A program made the translations under genes and the position numbers. A DNA stretch of 64,000 nucleotides, taken from positions 34,683-98,682 of the forward strand of contig JAEEVA010000009.1 in the NCBI GenBank assembly GCA_016286995.1. Direction: 5' to 3'. This document shows positions 52,233 to 60,435 of the stretch, one piece after another (the stretch's first letter is position 1; every line of letters starts with the position of its first letter). This DNA comes from Prevotella sp. GTDB taxonomy: Bacteria; Bacteroidota; Bacteroidia; Bacteroidales; Bacteroidaceae. The notes beneath the pieces are model-generated. The model worked only from the letters and a program-made list of their open reading frames with translations. It did not search any database and was not told the DNA's origin.

Positions 52233-53453
52233 TTATTCGACCATTTTCTTTTTGACTGCAGCAGCAAAGAATGCACCACACATGGTGTGTGGACCGTAGT
52301 ATCCAAATTGTAGGTCAACGTCAGCAACTCCCGCCGACATCAAGAACGCATACAGGTGTTCGGTGTTAACCGGCGGGACGGTATTGTCCTGCTTGGAGTG
52401 GAAAAGCAGAATCTTTTCATCCTTGCGTGGGGTCCAACCCCGACAGACGTTGCTGCGGTCGAGTACCTCTGTGATGCGCTGCGAGAGAGTGCCTTCGGGT
52501 TGCAGCAGTTCGGGTTGCACATAGTCGGCAAGCTGTGTTGTCCCTATCAGGCGGTCAATGCTGCCACTGGTGTAGAGCTTGCTCAGAATCCAACCGTTCA
52601 CATGGCTACAGAGGGGTTCCTGGAACAGTCGGTCGTAGGGAATGTCGAGCTGGTAGTATTCATTGGCGGCTAACAGCACGCCGACGATGCTGCTGGGCAT
52701 CTCCGTCTCGCCGGTGTCCAGGAAGTGGCCGTAGGTGGCGGGCATATCGTAGGGGCCGGCGCCTGCCATCGTGCAGGTGAACTTCAGTTCGGGATGCTGC
52801 AGAGTGGCCAGCTTGAGCACGGCCATGGTGGTTTGTCCGCCCTGTGAATAGCCCACGTTCAACAGTTCGTCGCCCCACTGATAGCCTGCTTCGGCCATTA
52901 GCTGCCGGGCGGCAGTCAGTGCGTCGATGCTGGCCGCGGCGTTGGCGTCGGCCACACAGTAGGCCTGCGGTTTGTCGGTGGTCACGCCGAAACCGTAGTA
53001 GTCGGCAGAGACGATGATGAAGTCGTTGCCGCCGAACAGGTTCTGCAGGTCCAGCATGCCGCGCGACGGACACTCGTCGGCCCTGTTGACCGTATAGTGG
53101 TTGTAGAGCAGGAAACCCCTGGCGGGTTTCTCCCTGGTGATTTCCGCACCCACGGAAATGGTGCCCGACAGCATGACGGGTTCGCCAAACGGATCGGTCG
53201 AAGGGTATACAAAATTGTAATTGGTCAGTTTGGGGGCTGAGGCGTAACAGACGGTATCCGTGAACTGCGCCTGCGGCTTAGGGTCCGGTTCGGGTTCTGG
53301 CTCCGGATCTGGCTCTGGTTCCGGTTCCGGCTCAGGCAGCTCTTCTTTCTGTTCTGTCAGCGTCTCATCCTGGTGACATCCCGTAAGTGCCAGGCAGAGG
53401 CATGCCAGCAGACAGGATATAAAAGGTAGGATGTATGATGGGCGATGTGTCAT
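52233..53453 (-). CDS. Alpha/beta hydrolase lipoprotein (secretory-lipase-like)
   Basis: 406 residues from the ATG at 53453; the reading up to 53522 includes repeat-derived NYQLSIVNLNS and crosses the promoter. A lipobox (LCLALTGC) is followed by an acidic linker of EPEPEPDP units. The hydrolase part has VNRADECPSRGM, a nucleophile elbow GYSQGGQTTMAVLK, and a late His region YYGPHTMCGAFF; KILLFHSKQDNTVPP supplies the Asp. Probably a surface esterase or lipase. It shares the block YPSTDPxGxPVxLSG with the 54.1-kb hydrolase, to which it is a paralogue on the other strand. Confidence 0.85.
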   Translation of the reverse strand: MTHRPSYILPFISCLLACLCLALTGCHQDETLTEQKEELPEPEPEPEPDPEPEPEPDPKPQAQFTDTVCYASAPKLTNYNFVYPSTDPFGEPVMLSGTISVGAEITREKPARGFLLYNHYTVNRADECPSRGMLDLQNLFGGNDFIIVSADYYGFGVTTDKPQAYCVADANAAASIDALTAARQLMAEAGYQWGDELLNVGYSQGGQTTMAVLKLATLQHPELKFTCTMAGAGPYDMPATYGHFLDTGETEMPSSIVGVLLAANEYYQLDIPYDRLFQEPLCSHVNGWILSKLYTSGSIDRLIGTTQLADYVQPELLQPEGTLSQRITEVLDRSNVCRGWTPRKDEKILLFHSKQDNTVPPVNTEHLYAFLMSAGVADVDLQFGYYGPHTMCGAFFAAAVKKKMVE

Positions 53454-53463
53454 TTGTCTGCTG

Positions 53464-53471
53464 CAAAGGTA
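53464..53471 (-). promoter_or_regulatory. -7 promoter element of the hydrolase lipoprotein gene
   Basis: TACCTTTG on the minus strand, 10 bp before the ATG at 53453, so the leader would be only a few nucleotides. A heptamer tract (53479-53513, ATTGACA words) lies just upstream. Confidence 0.6.
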
Positions 53472-53478
53472 CGAATTT

Positions 53479-53513
53479 AAATTGACAATTGACAATTGAT
53501 AATTGACAATTTG
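53479..53513. repeat. ATTGACA heptamer tract
   Basis: About four 7-bp units (ATTGACA / ATTGATA) between the hydrolase promoter and the next gene. Confidence 0.7.
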
Positions 53514-53650
53514 CTTCCGCACGCAAAAAAAAGGGGATAGGAAACTAAAAAAACGAAAAATATATCATGGCGGCAGCAAATTTTGTATTCTATTATTCTA
53601 TTTTTTTTTATTTTTTATCTTTATATCTTTTATTTTTTTATTTTTTTTCG

Positions 53651-53658
53651 TATCTTTG
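53651..53658 (+). promoter_or_regulatory. -7 promoter element of the 53.7/54.1-kb gene pair
   Basis: TATCTTTG on the plus strand after a very T-rich stretch (53583-53648); 32 bp before the ATG at 53691. Confidence 0.6.
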
Positions 53659-53690
53659 CAACGTTAACTGATTATCCATTCATTTTTTTC

Positions 53691-54047
53691 ATGATTATGA
53701 TGAACGTCAAAAGAAAGACTTTGGGAGTATTCTCACTCCTGTTGTTCTGCGGAACAACTATGGCACAGAGTGTTCCCGTCGAGGAGAAGCCCGTCAGACG
53801 GGTGACCTTCGACCGCGAGAACGTCACCATTTACTATCAGGACGGCACCAACAGGGCTAACGTTGATGCCGCAGTGATTCGCCGTACGGAGCCTACGGGC
53901 ATTACGGAGAAACGAACCGACGAGGGCCGTCAGAAGGCTGCTACGGCCTACGACTTGAGTGGCCGTAAGGTTTCTGGAAACAGCACCAAGAAGGGTGTCT
54001 ATGTGGTAAAAAGGGGGAACAGCGTACGTAAAACCATCAAAAAGTAA
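53691..54047 (+). CDS. Small secreted protein with sorting-domain-like end
   Basis: 118 residues from the ATG at 53691 (53697 or 53700 also possible); an open frame back to 53583 crosses the promoter and is discarded. A signal peptide ends TTMAQ. The mature protein has VRRVTFDRENVTIYYQDGT and a C-terminal YDLSGRKVSGNSTKKGVYVVKRGN...TIKK stretch resembling a type A sorting domain. It ends 6 bp before the hydrolase gene, so the two are co-expressed. Function unknown; the layout resembles the 133-residue protein at 20.6 kb. Confidence 0.75.
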   Translation: MIMMNVKRKTLGVFSLLLFCGTTMAQSVPVEEKPVRRVTFDRENVTIYYQDGTNRANVDAAVIRRTEPTGITEKRTDEGRQKAATAYDLSGRKVSGNSTKKGVYVVKRGNSVRKTIKK

Positions 54048-54053
54048 GCAGCT

Positions 54054-55847
54054 ATGAAGAAAATCCTACTTCTATTGACCGTGCTGCTTGCTACAGTAGT
54101 GGCCGAAGCCAAGGTTATCAAGATTGCCTTCGAGGACGGTACGACGAAATACTACTCCAGCAGCCAGCTCAGCGCCATCGAGTTCGACGACGAGGGCTAT
54201 GTCACCATCTATACCTGGGACGGACAGGAGGAAGTTCTCGACACCCATGCCAGATACGAAGAGGTGACCATCGACGACAATCCCGTCATCTACGAGGTGG
54301 TGGATGCAACGGTTGGCCTGACCCTCAGCGAGGGGGCCTTCATCCCCGAGGAATACCTGCCGACGCGTGACGTGACGGTAATGAACATCCTCTATCCGTC
54401 AACCGACCCCGACGGCAATCCCGTCACATTGAGCGGCAGCATCTTTATACCCAAGAACATCATGGATGGTGATGCCGAGAGTCATGGCATCCTGCTGCAT
54501 AACCATTTCACGTCAGCCTACAAGAACCAGTGCTCCACCCACGGCTACTACCAGTTTGAAGGCATGCTGCTGGCCATGCCGGTATTCATCGACTACATTG
54601 TGGTGACCTCCGACTTCTACGGCTTCGGCACCACTGAGCGTTTCCCGCAGGCATTCCTCTGCGGCACCACCAATGCCAAAGCCAGCCTCGACTGTCTGCG
54701 TGCTGCCAAACAGCTGCTCGACGACGAGGGCATTGCCTATGGCGACCTGCTCTTCAATATCGGTTACAGCAGTGGCGGTTTCGACGCCCTTGCCGTGCAG
54801 AAGCTGCGCGACAACGAGTACCGCGACGAGTTCTTCTTCGACAAGACCTTTGCCGGAGGACTGCCTGGCGACATCAAGATGGCCTATCAGGAGTATGTCA
54901 CCACGTTCCACACCATCTACAACGTGGTAATGCCTCTGATGGTCGTTGCATTCAACGAGACGCTCCATCTGAATCTCAGCTACAGCGACGTGTTCCAAAG
55001 CTTCCTGGCCGACAACATCGATGACTGGATACTATCCAAGAATTATAGCACTCAGGAAATCAACGATCTGATAGGCCGTGAGAAGACCGTCGACGACATC
55101 TTCCAGCCACCATACCTCGACCTGTCGACGGAAGAGTCCTTAGCCCTGCAGGACTGTCTGGAAAGCCAGAATCTGGCCAATGGCTGGACACCCGACCCCA
55201 CCCAGAAGCTCTACATCATGCATGCACGCGATGATGACTATGTACCCATCCAGTCGGTCCGGGCCATCCTTCCCTTCCTTGAAAACAACGGCTATCAGCC
55301 CAGCATCATCCCAGGCAGAACAAACCTGCAAACCAATTTCCTGGTGCGCCGCCAGGGACACCTGACAGCCACACTGTTCTACCTGGTGCAGACCGTCGCC
55401 GCCCTGAAGGCCTGGCCGACGATGTATGAGAACCACGAGATGAAACCCATCTTCCAGCAACTGCTCCAGTCGGAAGAGTTCAACATTGCCGAAACGATAG
55501 CCCTGCTCGAAAACATGGGCATCGACGTCCGCGGCATTGTCAACCGCATCATAGCCCAGATCATCGCCGGCCAGGATGGCCAGACCATCGACCTCAGTGC
55601 GCTGACACAACAGCTGATGGCAGCCCTCGCCCTCATCGGCATCGACTGGCAGGAATTCAACGAGATGCTCGCCGACAGCGGCATCAACCTACAGGCACTG
55701 GTGCTCCAGCTCATCGACTATCTGACGACTCCCACCGACGCAGGAGCTTCGCCCATGCATGCTCCTCAGCAATCCATGGTCCTGCCATCCGATACTTACG
55801 AACAGCAGCTGACACAATGGCTGAATGCAGTAACTGTAACCAAATAA
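54054..55847 (+). CDS. Secreted alpha/beta hydrolase (lipase-like)
   Basis: 597 residues with a signal peptide (VVAEA). An N-terminal stretch (KIAFEDGTTKYYSSSQLSAIEFDDEGYVTIYT) is like a small beta module seen in many secreted Bacteroidota proteins. The hydrolase part includes ILYPSTDPDGNPVTLSGSIFIP, HFTSAYKNQCS, VVTSDFYGFG, nucleophile GYSSGGFDAL, and YIMHARDDDYVP for the Asp. The last ~150 residues are helical and have no match I recognise. Paralogue of the divergent lipoprotein at 52.2 kb. Substrate unknown. Confidence 0.85.
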   Translation: MKKILLLLTVLLATVVAEAKVIKIAFEDGTTKYYSSSQLSAIEFDDEGYVTIYTWDGQEEVLDTHARYEEVTIDDNPVIYEVVDATVGLTLSEGAFIPEEYLPTRDVTVMNILYPSTDPDGNPVTLSGSIFIPKNIMDGDAESHGILLHNHFTSAYKNQCSTHGYYQFEGMLLAMPVFIDYIVVTSDFYGFGTTERFPQAFLCGTTNAKASLDCLRAAKQLLDDEGIAYGDLLFNIGYSSGGFDALAVQKLRDNEYRDEFFFDKTFAGGLPGDIKMAYQEYVTTFHTIYNVVMPLMVVAFNETLHLNLSYSDVFQSFLADNIDDWILSKNYSTQEINDLIGREKTVDDIFQPPYLDLSTEESLALQDCLESQNLANGWTPDPTQKLYIMHARDDDYVPIQSVRAILPFLENNGYQPSIIPGRTNLQTNFLVRRQGHLTATLFYLVQTVAALKAWPTMYENHEMKPIFQQLLQSEEFNIAETIALLENMGIDVRGIVNRIIAQIIAGQDGQTIDLSALTQQLMAALALIGIDWQEFNEMLADSGINLQALVLQLIDYLTTPTDAGASPMHAPQQSMVLPSDTYEQQLTQWLNAVTVTK

Positions 55848-55890
55848 TAAAAAAATCTGCCGTTTTGTTACGTAATTCAAAGAAAAAGTG

Positions 55891-55898
55891 TAATTTTG
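55891..55898 (+). promoter_or_regulatory. -7 promoter element of ddh
   Basis: TAATTTTG with a TTTTG at 55863-55867 near the -33 distance; 42 bp before the ddh start. Confidence 0.55.
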
Positions 55899-55940
55899 CA
55901 CCCTGAAAGCGAAAATTTGATAACGATAAACTAAACGACA

Positions 55941-56840
55941 ATGAAAAAAATCAGAGCAGCCGTCGTAGGTTACGGCAACATCGGTAAGTACACCATTCAG
56001 GCACTGGAAGCCGCTCCCGACTTCGAGATAGCTGGCGTAGTGCGCAGAAACGGCGCACAGGACAAACCTGCTGAACTGGCAGCGTATGAGGTAGTGAAGG
56101 ACATCAAGGAACTGAAGGACGTCGACGTAGCTATACTGGCAACGCCTACCCGTTCGTGTGAGGAATATGCCAAGCAGATTCTGCCATTGGGCATCAATAC
56201 CGTCGACTCGTTTGACATCCATACGAATATCCGCGGCTACCGCGAAAGGCTGATGGCTATCAACAAGGAGACGGGAACGGTGAGCGTGATTGCCGCTGGA
56301 TGGGACCCGGGCAGCGACAGCATCGTGCGTACGCTGATGCAGAGTCTGGCACCGAAGGGACTGTCGTACACCAACTTCGGTCCTGGCATGTCGATGGGCC
56401 ATAGCGTCTGTGTACGCTCGAAGGCTGGCGTAAAGAATGCGCTGTCGATGACCATCCCCCTGGGTGAGGGCATCCACCGTCGTATGGTGTATGTGGAGCT
56501 GGAGGACGGCTTCACGCTGGAACAGGTAACGAAGGACATCAAGGCCGACCCCTACTTTGCCTCGGACGAGACACATGTGTTCCAGGTGGAGAGCGTCGAC
56601 GACGTACGCGATATGGGTCATGGTGTGAATCTGGTGCGCAAGGGCGTCAGCGGACAGACGCAGAACCAGCGACTGGAATTCAACATGCAGATTAACAACC
56701 CCGCGCTCACGGGTCAGGTGCTGGTGAACGTGGCGCGTGCCTCGATGCGTCTGCAACCAAGCTGCTACACGATGATCGAGATTCCTGTCATCGACATGCT
56801 GCCGGGAGAACGGGAAGACCTCATCGAGCATCTGGTGTGA
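55941..56840 (+). CDS. ddh: meso-Diaminopimelate D-dehydrogenase
   Basis: 299 residues. The Rossmann start is IRAAVVGYGNIGKYTIQAL; later blocks SFDIHTNIRGYRERL, VIAAGWDPGSDSIVRTLMQ, NFGPGMSMGHSVCVRSKAGVKNALSMTIPLGEGIHRRMVYVE and the C-terminal ARASMRLQPSCYTMIEIP are those of Ddh. It makes meso-diaminopimelate from tetrahydrodipicolinate, ammonia and NADPH in one step. Thus it competes with DapL-DapF at 25-27 kb and assimilates free ammonia. Its stop overlaps the GTG of the next gene. Confidence 0.96.
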   Translation: MKKIRAAVVGYGNIGKYTIQALEAAPDFEIAGVVRRNGAQDKPAELAAYEVVKDIKELKDVDVAILATPTRSCEEYAKQILPLGINTVDSFDIHTNIRGYRERLMAINKETGTVSVIAAGWDPGSDSIVRTLMQSLAPKGLSYTNFGPGMSMGHSVCVRSKAGVKNALSMTIPLGEGIHRRMVYVELEDGFTLEQVTKDIKADPYFASDETHVFQVESVDDVRDMGHGVNLVRKGVSGQTQNQRLEFNMQINNPALTGQVLVNVARASMRLQPSCYTMIEIPVIDMLPGEREDLIEHLV

Positions 56841-57400
56841 TTTATCTTGACGACGATATTGACGGATTTGACTTAGAGTCGGCACTGCCGCTGCTCAGCG
56901 AACAACGGCGGAAACAGGTCTTGCGCTTCAAATATGAGTTGGGGCGCAAGACTTGTGCTATGGCATACATACTGCTCAGACGGGCCTTGCATGAAGAGTA
57001 TGGCATCGACGAGGCACCAATGTTTGAATATGGTGAACATGGCAAACCCTATATCGTGGGACATCCTGACATCCACTTCAACGTGAGCCACTGCCGACAG
57101 GCTGTGGTCTGTGCCGTGAGCGACCAACCTGTGGGCATCGACGTAGAGAGCATCCGTGAATACAAGGACAGTCTGGTGCACTATACGATGAACGAGGAGG
57201 AGGTCAGCCAGATAGAGCATGCCGAGCGTCCTGATGTGGAATTCATCAGGCTGTGGACCATGAAAGAGGCTGTGCTGAAGCTGTCAGGCGATGGCATCAG
57301 CAACGACCTGAAAACCGTGCTCACCGGCAACGAAGTCATCGAGACGACGGTCGTGGCAGACAAGGGCTATGTGTGGTCGGTGGCGAGGAGGGGAAATTAA
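56837..57400 (+). CDS. 4'-Phosphopantetheinyl transferase superfamily protein
   Basis: 187 residues, starting with GTG at 56837 that overlaps the ddh stop by 4 bp. Sfp-type marks: GKPYIVGHPDIHFNVSHCRQAVVCAVS, the Mg-binding VGIDVESIREY and the LWTMKEAVLKLSGDGI block. It would load phosphopantetheine onto carrier proteins such as ACP. Coupling with ddh has no clear metabolic meaning. An ATTAAAAA-word repeat follows (57397-57434). Confidence 0.92.
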   Translation: MIYLDDDIDGFDLESALPLLSEQRRKQVLRFKYELGRKTCAMAYILLRRALHEEYGIDEAPMFEYGEHGKPYIVGHPDIHFNVSHCRQAVVCAVSDQPVGIDVESIREYKDSLVHYTMNEEEVSQIEHAERPDVEFIRLWTMKEAVLKLSGDGISNDLKTVLTGNEVIETTVVADKGYVWSVARRGN

Positions 57401-57434
57401 AAAATTTAAAAATTAAAAAATTAAAAAATTAAGA
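57397..57434. repeat. AAAAATTA word repeat
   Basis: TTAAAAAATTTAAAAATTAAAAAATTAAAAAATTAAG fills the gap between the PPTase gene and the next gene. Confidence 0.55.
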
Positions 57435-57441
57435 GAGAGAG

Positions 57442-58968
57442 ATGATGAAAAGAAGGACAATGAGTAAGGTAATGGGTTGGGGAAGAAGGTTTCTACCTCT
57501 TTACATCTTTACCCTTTTACCGTTAATGGCCACGGCACAGATGCCGCAGTTCGGCAACCAGAAATCGGAAGCTACGGCACGAGAGTTTACACTCGACCTG
57601 ACACCCGACGGCAAGGCACAGATGGTGTGCTTCCTGCCACAGCAACCGTCAGGAAAGGCCATCGTAGGCATACCAGGCGGCGGCTACTCGGTGCTGTCGA
57701 ACGGTCATGAGGGCATGATGGCAGCGGGATGGATGAACGAACAGGGCATTGCCTACTTCGTGGTAAACTACCGACTGCCGGAAGGCGACCGCACCAAACC
57801 CATCAGCGACGTGGAACAGGGCTTCCGCACGGTGCGCGACTCGGCACAGGCGTGGGGCATCAATCCGCACGATGTGGGCATCATGGGATTCTCGGCAGGC
57901 GGGCACCTGTCGTCGGTCATCTCCACACTGTCGCCATTCGACGTACGGCCTGACTTCACCATCCTGTTCTACCCCGTCATCTCGATGGATGAACGCGTCA
58001 GCCATAAGTGGTCGTGCATCAACTTCCTGGGCGAGGAAGGTCATAAAGACCCTGCACTGGTGCATGACTTCTCGACACAGAATGCCGTGCGCCGTCACCT
58101 GACGCCTCCGGCCTGTATCATCTCAGCCAGTGACGACCGTCTCGTGCCTTTCGTAACGAACGGACTGGAATACTATAAGGCCATGCGTAATGCCGGCAAC
58201 GATTGTGCCATGTTTGTATATCCCACTGGCGACCACGGTTTCGGTTTCGGTCCCTGGTTCAAATATCACGACCAGATGCTGGCCAACCTGGGTGCATGGC
58301 TCAACGCCCGTCAGACGCCTAAACCGAATGCCATCCGTGTAGCATGCATCGGCAACAGCATCACCGACGGCTTCGGCATCGATATGGCCAGTGCCTATGG
58401 CTATCCCGCTGAGTTGCAGAAGATACTGGGTAAAGACTACTGGGTGAAGAACTTCGGCGTCAGCAGCCGTACGATGCTGAACAAGGGCGACTATCCGTAT
58501 ATGAACGAACAGGCATGGCGCGACGCCCTGGACTTCAAACCCGACATCGTCCTCATCAAGCTGGGTACCAACGATTCAAAACCCGAGAACTGGCAGTACG
58601 GCAGCGAATTCCAGCAGGACCTGGAGCAGATGATTACCACGCTGTGTCCACAGTTGGCCCAGCCTGTCAAGAAAGGTAAGAAAGCTTCCGCTCAACAGGG
58701 AAAACAGGCGGGTTCTCCCCGTATCTTCCTCTGCACTCCCATCCCTGCGTTTAAGTCGACGTGGAACATCAGCGACGAGGTCATCAAGGACAAGATCATC
58801 CCCATCCAGCAGCAGGTGGCCAAGAAATATGGCTTGACGGTCATCGACCTGCATACGCTCTATGCCAACGACGGCGACAAGATGCTCGACGACGGCATCC
58901 ATCCCGATGGCAAGGGTGCTCACCGCATGGCAGAAATCATTGCGGAAGAAATAAAAGTTAAGAAGTAA
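57442..58968 (+). CDS. Two-domain secreted esterase: alpha/beta hydrolase plus SGNH/GDSL
   Basis: 508 residues with a signal peptide (LLPLMATAQ; the start may be Met1, 2 or 7). The first half is a BD-FAE/acetyl-esterase-like hydrolase: GIPGGGYSVLSNGHEG, VVNYRLPEG, nucleophile GFSAGGHLSSV, SASDDRLVPF and GDHGFGFG. The second half is an SGNH hydrolase: block I IGNSITDGFGID, block III LGTNDSKPENW, block V DGIHPDGKGAHRMAE. Such pairs remove acetyl or feruloyl groups from plant xylan, so the protein likely acts on hemicellulose. Followed by a terminator at 59084. Confidence 0.9.
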   Translation: MMKRRTMSKVMGWGRRFLPLYIFTLLPLMATAQMPQFGNQKSEATAREFTLDLTPDGKAQMVCFLPQQPSGKAIVGIPGGGYSVLSNGHEGMMAAGWMNEQGIAYFVVNYRLPEGDRTKPISDVEQGFRTVRDSAQAWGINPHDVGIMGFSAGGHLSSVISTLSPFDVRPDFTILFYPVISMDERVSHKWSCINFLGEEGHKDPALVHDFSTQNAVRRHLTPPACIISASDDRLVPFVTNGLEYYKAMRNAGNDCAMFVYPTGDHGFGFGPWFKYHDQMLANLGAWLNARQTPKPNAIRVACIGNSITDGFGIDMASAYGYPAELQKILGKDYWVKNFGVSSRTMLNKGDYPYMNEQAWRDALDFKPDIVLIKLGTNDSKPENWQYGSEFQQDLEQMITTLCPQLAQPVKKGKKASAQQGKQAGSPRIFLCTPIPAFKSTWNISDEVIKDKIIPIQQQVAKKYGLTVIDLHTLYANDGDKMLDDGIHPDGKGAHRMAEIIAEEIKVKK

Positions 58969-59066
58969 GAATTTAGAATTTAGAATTAAGAAGTAAGAAG
59001 GCTGCGATTGAGCGAGAGCAATGATAAGCTTGCTTAAGCATTGCCGAGCGTGAGCAGGCTCGACCG
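58967..59066. repeat. TAGAATT heptamers and GGCTGCGATTrAGCGAGAGCAA repeat (copy 2)
   Basis: AGAATTTAGAATTTAGAATTAAG words (58967-58990) are followed by the interspersed repeat at 59000-59066, whose ends match the reverse complement of 42200-42263 while the middle differs (ATGATAAGCTTGCTTAAGCAT, itself palindromic). Confidence 0.7.
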
Positions 59067-59083
59067 TAGGTCAAGTAAGAAGA

Positions 59084-59116
59084 GTGGGCGTTCCTTGCAG
59101 AACGCCCACCCACTTT
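59084..59116 (+). terminator. Terminator between esterase and ferredoxin genes
   Basis: Perfect 10-bp stem GTGGGCGTTC / GAACGCCCAC (59084-59093 / 59100-59109), followed by CCACTTTTTT on the plus strand. It may also end the convergent ferredoxin transcript. Confidence 0.85.
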
Positions 59117-59143
59117 TTTAACCACATAAAATCAGCGTAATCC

Positions 59144-59311
59144 TTAGGGGAGGCTGATAGCTTCTGACGGACAAACGTCAGCGCATGTGCCGCACTCTGT
59201 GCAAACATCGGGGTTGATAGAATACTTGTCGCCCTCAGAGATAGCTCCTGCGGGGCACTCATCGATACATGTTCCACATGCGATGCAGTCGTCACCAATT
59301 ACGTATGCCAT
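59144..59311 (-). CDS. Small 2[4Fe-4S] ferredoxin
   Basis: 55 residues, ATG at 59311 and TAA at 59144-59146. Two clusters of the bacterial-type ligand pattern CxxCxxCxxxCP are plain: CIACGTCIDECP and CTECGTCADVCP. It starts MAYVIGDDCI. Such ferredoxins carry low-potential electrons between oxidoreductases in anaerobes. Single gene between a terminator and the AT-rich leader region. Confidence 0.95.
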   Translation of the reverse strand: MAYVIGDDCIACGTCIDECPAGAISEGDKYSINPDVCTECGTCADVCPSEAISLP

Positions 59312-59473
59312 AATCTTGTCTAAATTAAATTGTTTAACCTAAATACTTATTAATTGTGATGCAAAGGTAAACAATTTATTTGAATCATACCCATTTTTGA
59401 GGAGTGTTTTTTATGTTTTAAGGTTAATTTATACGTTATCGAAATAATAAACAATCACTTTCCGACGTTATAA

Positions 59474-59508
59474 AAGAAGTGAATAGTGAAAAAATTTGCT
59501 ACCGCAAT
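59474..59508. repeat. Heptamer repeat element before porT
   Basis: AAGTGAATAGTGAAAAAATTTGCTACCGCAA, the mirror of the copies at 11308 and 12821. An upstream GTG (59479) would be inside it. Confidence 0.65.
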
Positions 59509-60303
59509 ATGGAATATATTATAAATAAGGTGAAAGGAACGGGTGTTTGCTGGAAGGTGATAGTGCTGACAGCACTCTTCACCATGCACGCTTCACTCTT
59601 CACCGCAATGGCACAGATTGACCGTAAGGTTCAGAACAAGCCCTACATCGACCTGCGCACACTGCATTTCGGCATCCTGGTAGGATTGAACATGCAGGAT
59701 ATTGAATTTGAGAATACGGGGCCGCAAACCATCGTCGACGAGGATGGCACACAGCACGAAGAGCTGATTCTCTGTGATGCTGACAAGTGGAATCCTGGCT
59801 TCACCGTGGGTGTGCTGGGTGAGCTGCGCCTGTCGAACAACTTTTCGTTGAGGGTGACTCCCCAGATGCATTTCGGTGCTAAGCACCTGACGTTTCTGAA
59901 TATGCACCAGTTAGACGAGGAAGGCCAGCCATTCCGACAGACGCAGGATTTGAAGAACACCTACGTGTCGATACCCATAGACCTGAAGTTTGCCGCTCCT
60001 CGCTGGAACAACCACCGACCGTATATCATGGCGGGTATCAGTCCATGCATGAACCTGACGGGCGGCGAGCAGGACATGGTACGTGTGAACCGTTTCAGCA
60101 CGATGGTGGAGGTGGGACTGGGATGTGACTTTTACCTACCCTTCTTCAAGCTGATTCCTGAACTGAAATTCTGTTTCGGACTGGGCGATGTGCTGGACAA
60201 AAACCATAAAAACGAACTGCGCGACGAAAACCTGAAAGCCTATGCCGGGTCGGTTAGCCGTGCGCAGTCGAAAATGATTGTCCTGACGTTCTACTTCGAA
60301 TGA
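59509..60303 (+). CDS. PorT-like outer membrane protein (type IX secretion-associated)
   Basis: 264 residues from the ATG at 59509; a GTG at 59479 is possible but lies in a repeat element. The leader ends SLFTAMAQ. The mature protein (YIDLRTLHFGILVGLNMQDIEFENTG ... ELRLSNNFSLRVTPQMHFGAKHLTF ... PYIMAGISPCMNLTGG) looks like the 8-strand barrel of the PorT/outer membrane beta-barrel family and ends in an aromatic residue run (IVLTFYFE). PorT is needed for type IX secretion in related species. The presence of sorting-domain-like proteins fits. Confidence 0.75.
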   Translation: MEYIINKVKGTGVCWKVIVLTALFTMHASLFTAMAQIDRKVQNKPYIDLRTLHFGILVGLNMQDIEFENTGPQTIVDEDGTQHEELILCDADKWNPGFTVGVLGELRLSNNFSLRVTPQMHFGAKHLTFLNMHQLDEEGQPFRQTQDLKNTYVSIPIDLKFAAPRWNNHRPYIMAGISPCMNLTGGEQDMVRVNRFSTMVEVGLGCDFYLPFFKLIPELKFCFGLGDVLDKNHKNELRDENLKAYAGSVSRAQSKMIVLTFYFE

Positions 60304-60435
60304 GGAATGTGGAATGAGGAATGTGGAATGGTCGCCTGTGGCGATTATCAATGAAGAATTGAGAATTCATCATTCAAACATCGCAGCGAAGCGAGAATAA
60401 TTCAACACTCAACACTCAACATTCCTCATTCAAAA
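60304..60435. repeat. GGAATGT / CAACACT heptamer-word region
   Basis: GGAATGTGGAATGAGGAATGTGGAATGG at one end and CAACACTCAACACTCAACATTCCTCATTC at the other, 7-bp units that are partly inverted. It fills the gap between the convergent porT and 5'-nucleotidase genes; no classical terminator was seen. Confidence 0.65.

Noticed and set aside
51218..52327. Long antisense frame (369 codons) opposite asnB, and similar ones at 55689-56885, 47927-48943, 21646-22443 and 13076-13822
   Set aside because: They lie opposite well-supported genes with conserved domains, have no promoter or family signature of their own, and reflect the codon bias of the real strand.
53583..53690. N-terminal extension of the 53.7-kb small protein, rich in Phe/Ile/Tyr
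   Set aside because: It is the translation of a T-rich promoter region and crosses the -7 box at 53651-53658.
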